A DNA stretch of 8,340 nucleotides from an uncultured Curvibacter sp. (GTDB lineage: Bacteria > Pseudomonadota > Gammaproteobacteria > Burkholderiales > Burkholderiaceae): the NCBI GenBank assembly GCA_946481355.1, contig CAMLNH010000110.1, forward strand, positions 1 through 8,340, given 5' to 3'. Shown here piece after piece: positions 6,837-8,340 of this stretch. Position numbers and translations under genes: made by a program. The number at the start of each line of letters is the position of its first letter. Positions within the stretch are counted from its first letter, which is position 1. The notes beneath the pieces were generated by a model that saw only the letters and a program-made list of their open reading frames with translations, had not been told where the DNA came from and did no database searches.

Positions 6837-8225
6837 GTGACTCAACGCGTACGCACCCGCTTTGCCCCGTCGCCGACGGGATTTATCCACCTGGGTAATA
6901 TCCGCTCGGCCCTCTACCCCTGGGCCTTTGCGCGCGCGCAGGGCGGTGACTTCATCCTGCGCATCGAGGACACGGACCTCGACCGTTCCACCCAGGCCGC
7001 GGTGGACGTGATCATCGAGGGCATGGACTGGCTGGGCCTGAATTACGACGAAGGCCCCTACTACCAGATGCAGCGCATGGAACGCTACAAGGCCGTGCTG
7101 GCCGAGCTGCAGGCTGCCGGACACGTTTACCCCTGCTATATGAGCGTGGAAGAGCTCGACGCCCTGCGCGAGCGCCAGATGGCCAACAAGGAAAAACCGC
7201 GTTACGACGGTACCTGGCGCCCTGAGCCCGGCAAGACCTTGCCGCCTGTACCGGCGGGTGTGCAGCCCGTGCTGCGCTTCAAGAATCCGCAGGGCGGCGT
7301 CGTGGCCTGGGACGACAAGGTCAAGGGCCGCATCGAGATCAGCAACGGTGAACTCGACGATCTGGTCATCGCCCGGCCTGACGGCACGCCGACCTACAAC
7401 TTCTGTGTGGTGGTCGACGACATCGACATGGCCATCACCCATGTGATCCGCGGTGATGACCACGTGAACAACACACCGCGCCAGATCAACATCTTCCGTG
7501 CCCTGGGCAAGGAGCCGCCGGTCTACGCCCACCTGCCCACCGTGCTCAACGAGCAGGGCGAGAAGATGAGCAAGCGCAACGGTGCCAAGCCCGTCACGCA
7601 GTACCGTGACGAGGGCTATCTGCCCGACGCCATGGTCAACTACCTCGCGCGCCTGGGCTGGAGCCACGGCGACGACGAGATCTTCAGCCGTGCGCAGTTC
7701 CTGGAATGGTTCGATCTGGACCACCTGGGGCGCAGCGCCGCGCAATTCGACGAGGCCAAGCTGCGCTGGGTCAACGCCCAGCACCTCAAGGCCATGGCCG
7801 ACGAGACGCTGGTGCCCCTGGTGGCCGCGCAGCTGGCCAAGCGCAGTATCACGGCCGATGAGCGCCTGTCACGTATCTGCGGCCTGTTCAAGGACCGCTG
7901 CGACACCACCGTAGCCCTGGCCGACTGGGCCCAGGCCTTCTACGCGGATGTCACCCCGAAGGCCGAGGATCTGGCCCAGCACATCACCGAGGCCGTCAAA
8001 CCCGCGCTGGCCCAGCTGCGGGACAAGTTGGCCGCCTGTGCCTGGGACAAGGCTTCGATTGCCGCGGCCCTCAAGGAAGTGCTCACCGCCACAGGCCTGA
8101 AAATGCCGCAGCTGGCCATGCCCGTGCGGGTGCTGGTCCTGGGAACGCCCCAGACGCCCTCGCTGGATGCCGTGCTGGAACTGCTGCCCCGTGAAAAAGT
8201 TCAGGCCCGTTTGCAAAGCGCCTGA
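6837..8225 (+). CDS. gltX: Glutamyl-tRNA synthetase (class I)
   Basis: GltX charges tRNA-Glu with glutamate using ATP. The 462-residue product has the class I signatures: [19 protein letters not shown] (residues 8-26, with the HIGH-type motif HLGN at 18-21), [13 protein letters not shown] (39-51), the [14 protein letters not shown] block (203-216) and the KMSKS-type KMSKR at 243-247. An all-helical anticodon-binding region follows to the C-terminus. The start is GTG at 6837, where family similarity begins ([15 protein letters not shown]). No clear ribosome binding site lies in the 23-base gap after metZ. The zinc-knuckle ligands of E. coli GltX are largely absent: C100 is present, but M102, W127 and P129 occupy the places where I would expect the other ligands. 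The last codons overlap the -35 of the following tRNA promoter. Confidence 0.97.
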   Translation: MTQRVRTRFAPSPTGFIHLGNIRSALYPWAFARAQGGDFILRIEDTDLDRSTQAAVDVIIEGMDWLGLNYDEGPYYQMQRMERYKAVLAELQAAGHVYPCYMSVEELDALRERQMANKEKPRYDGTWRPEPGKTLPPVPAGVQPVLRFKNPQGGVVAWDDKVKGRIEISNGELDDLVIARPDGTPTYNFCVVVDDIDMAITHVIRGDDHVNNTPRQINIFRALGKEPPVYAHLPTVLNEQGEKMSKRNGAKPVTQYRDEGYLPDAMVNYLARLGWSHGDDEIFSRAQFLEWFDLDHLGRSAAQFDEAKLRWVNAQHLKAMADETLVPLVAAQLAKRSITADERLSRICGLFKDRCDTTVALADWAQAFYADVTPKAEDLAQHITEAVKPALAQLRDKLAACAWDKASIAAALKEVLTATGLKMPQLAMPVRVLVLGTPQTPSLDAVLELLPREKVQARLQSA

Positions 8226-8240
8226 AAATCGGTCTATAAT
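8211..8240 (+). promoter_or_regulatory. Sigma-70-type promoter for tRNA-Ala
   Basis: A perfect TATAAT lies at 8235-8240, and a partial -35 (TTGCAA, 4 of 6) at 8211-8216, 18 bases upstream. The -35 is inside the final gltX codons. Start would be near 8247, leaving a 5' leader of about 39 bases before the mature tRNA. The bases after the -10 (TCGAGG) are GC-rich, as is common at stable-RNA promoters under stringent control; that regulation is inferred. Confidence 0.75.
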
Positions 8241-8251
8241 TCGAGGCTCGA
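8241..8251 (+). repeat. Perfect palindrome at the tRNA transcription start region
   Basis: TCGAG-G-CTCGA is an 11-base inverted repeat with a one-base centre, directly after the -10 hexamer and spanning the predicted start site. It could be a discriminator feature or a protein binding site. It could also be chance, since the arms are only five bases. Confidence 0.35.
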
Positions 8252-8254
8252 CGC

Positions 8255-8276
8255 GATGCTCTTGCAAAAGAGTGTC
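8255..8276 (+). other. Hairpin candidate with GCAA (GNRA) loop in the pre-tRNA leader
   Basis: CTCTT (8259-8263) and AAGAG (8268-8272) pair perfectly around a GCAA loop. Pairing continues outwards through G8258-T8273 and T8257-G8274 wobbles, then A8256-T8275 and G8255-C8276, giving nine pairs. It ends nine bases before the mature tRNA 5' end. No T-tract follows, so it is not a terminator for gltX. A role in leader processing is possible but not shown. Confidence 0.5.
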
Positions 8277-8285
8277 AGACGAAAC

Positions 8286-8340
<55 letters not shown>

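Noticed and set aside
5533..7784. Two long overlapping minus-strand frames opposite metZ and gltX
   Set aside because: Both are antisense shadows of well-identified enzymes and contain no domain signature.

Overview
The window is a compact, GC-rich stretch of chromosome whose gene order and protein sequences suggest a betaproteobacterium of the Burkholderiales, most likely Comamonadaceae-like. This is inferred from protein similarity recalled from memory and from the codon bias towards G/C third positions. It holds eight protein genes and the 5' part of one tRNA gene. Gene density is near complete: no stretch of more than about 60 bases lacks a gene.

On the minus strand, reading leftwards from about 1577, lie an ArsC/Spx-family (YffB-like) thioredoxin-fold protein, the small cupin nucleoside phosphorylase ppnP, and argG (argininosuccinate synthase). 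The argG gene enters from its N-terminal side and runs off the left edge. The ppnP stop and the argG start are 3 bases apart, so these two are probably cotranscribed.

On the plus strand, starting 18 bases from the ArsC-like start codon, is the series folC, a SPOR-domain membrane protein (dedD), cvpA, purF, metZ and gltX. The folC-dedD-cvpA-purF order is the same as the well-known enterobacterial cluster, here extended by metZ and gltX. It combines folate polyglutamylation (C1 carriers for purine and methionine synthesis), the committing step of purine synthesis, sulfhydrylation to homocysteine, and glutamyl-tRNA charging. SPOR proteins act at the division septum, and CvpA is an inner-membrane protein. 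Spacings are short (11, about 8, 38, 4 and 23 bases), consistent with an operon. One candidate internal promoter lies near the end of folC.

At the right edge a tRNA-Ala(GGC) gene begins behind its own strong-looking promoter. Its -35 lies inside the gltX 3' end, and the precursor leader could fold into a hairpin with a GNRA-type loop.

I see no mobile element, CRISPR array, toxin-antitoxin pair, prophage or defence gene. The region looks like conserved housekeeping chromosome. The findings are small regulatory or sequence details, not a new system.
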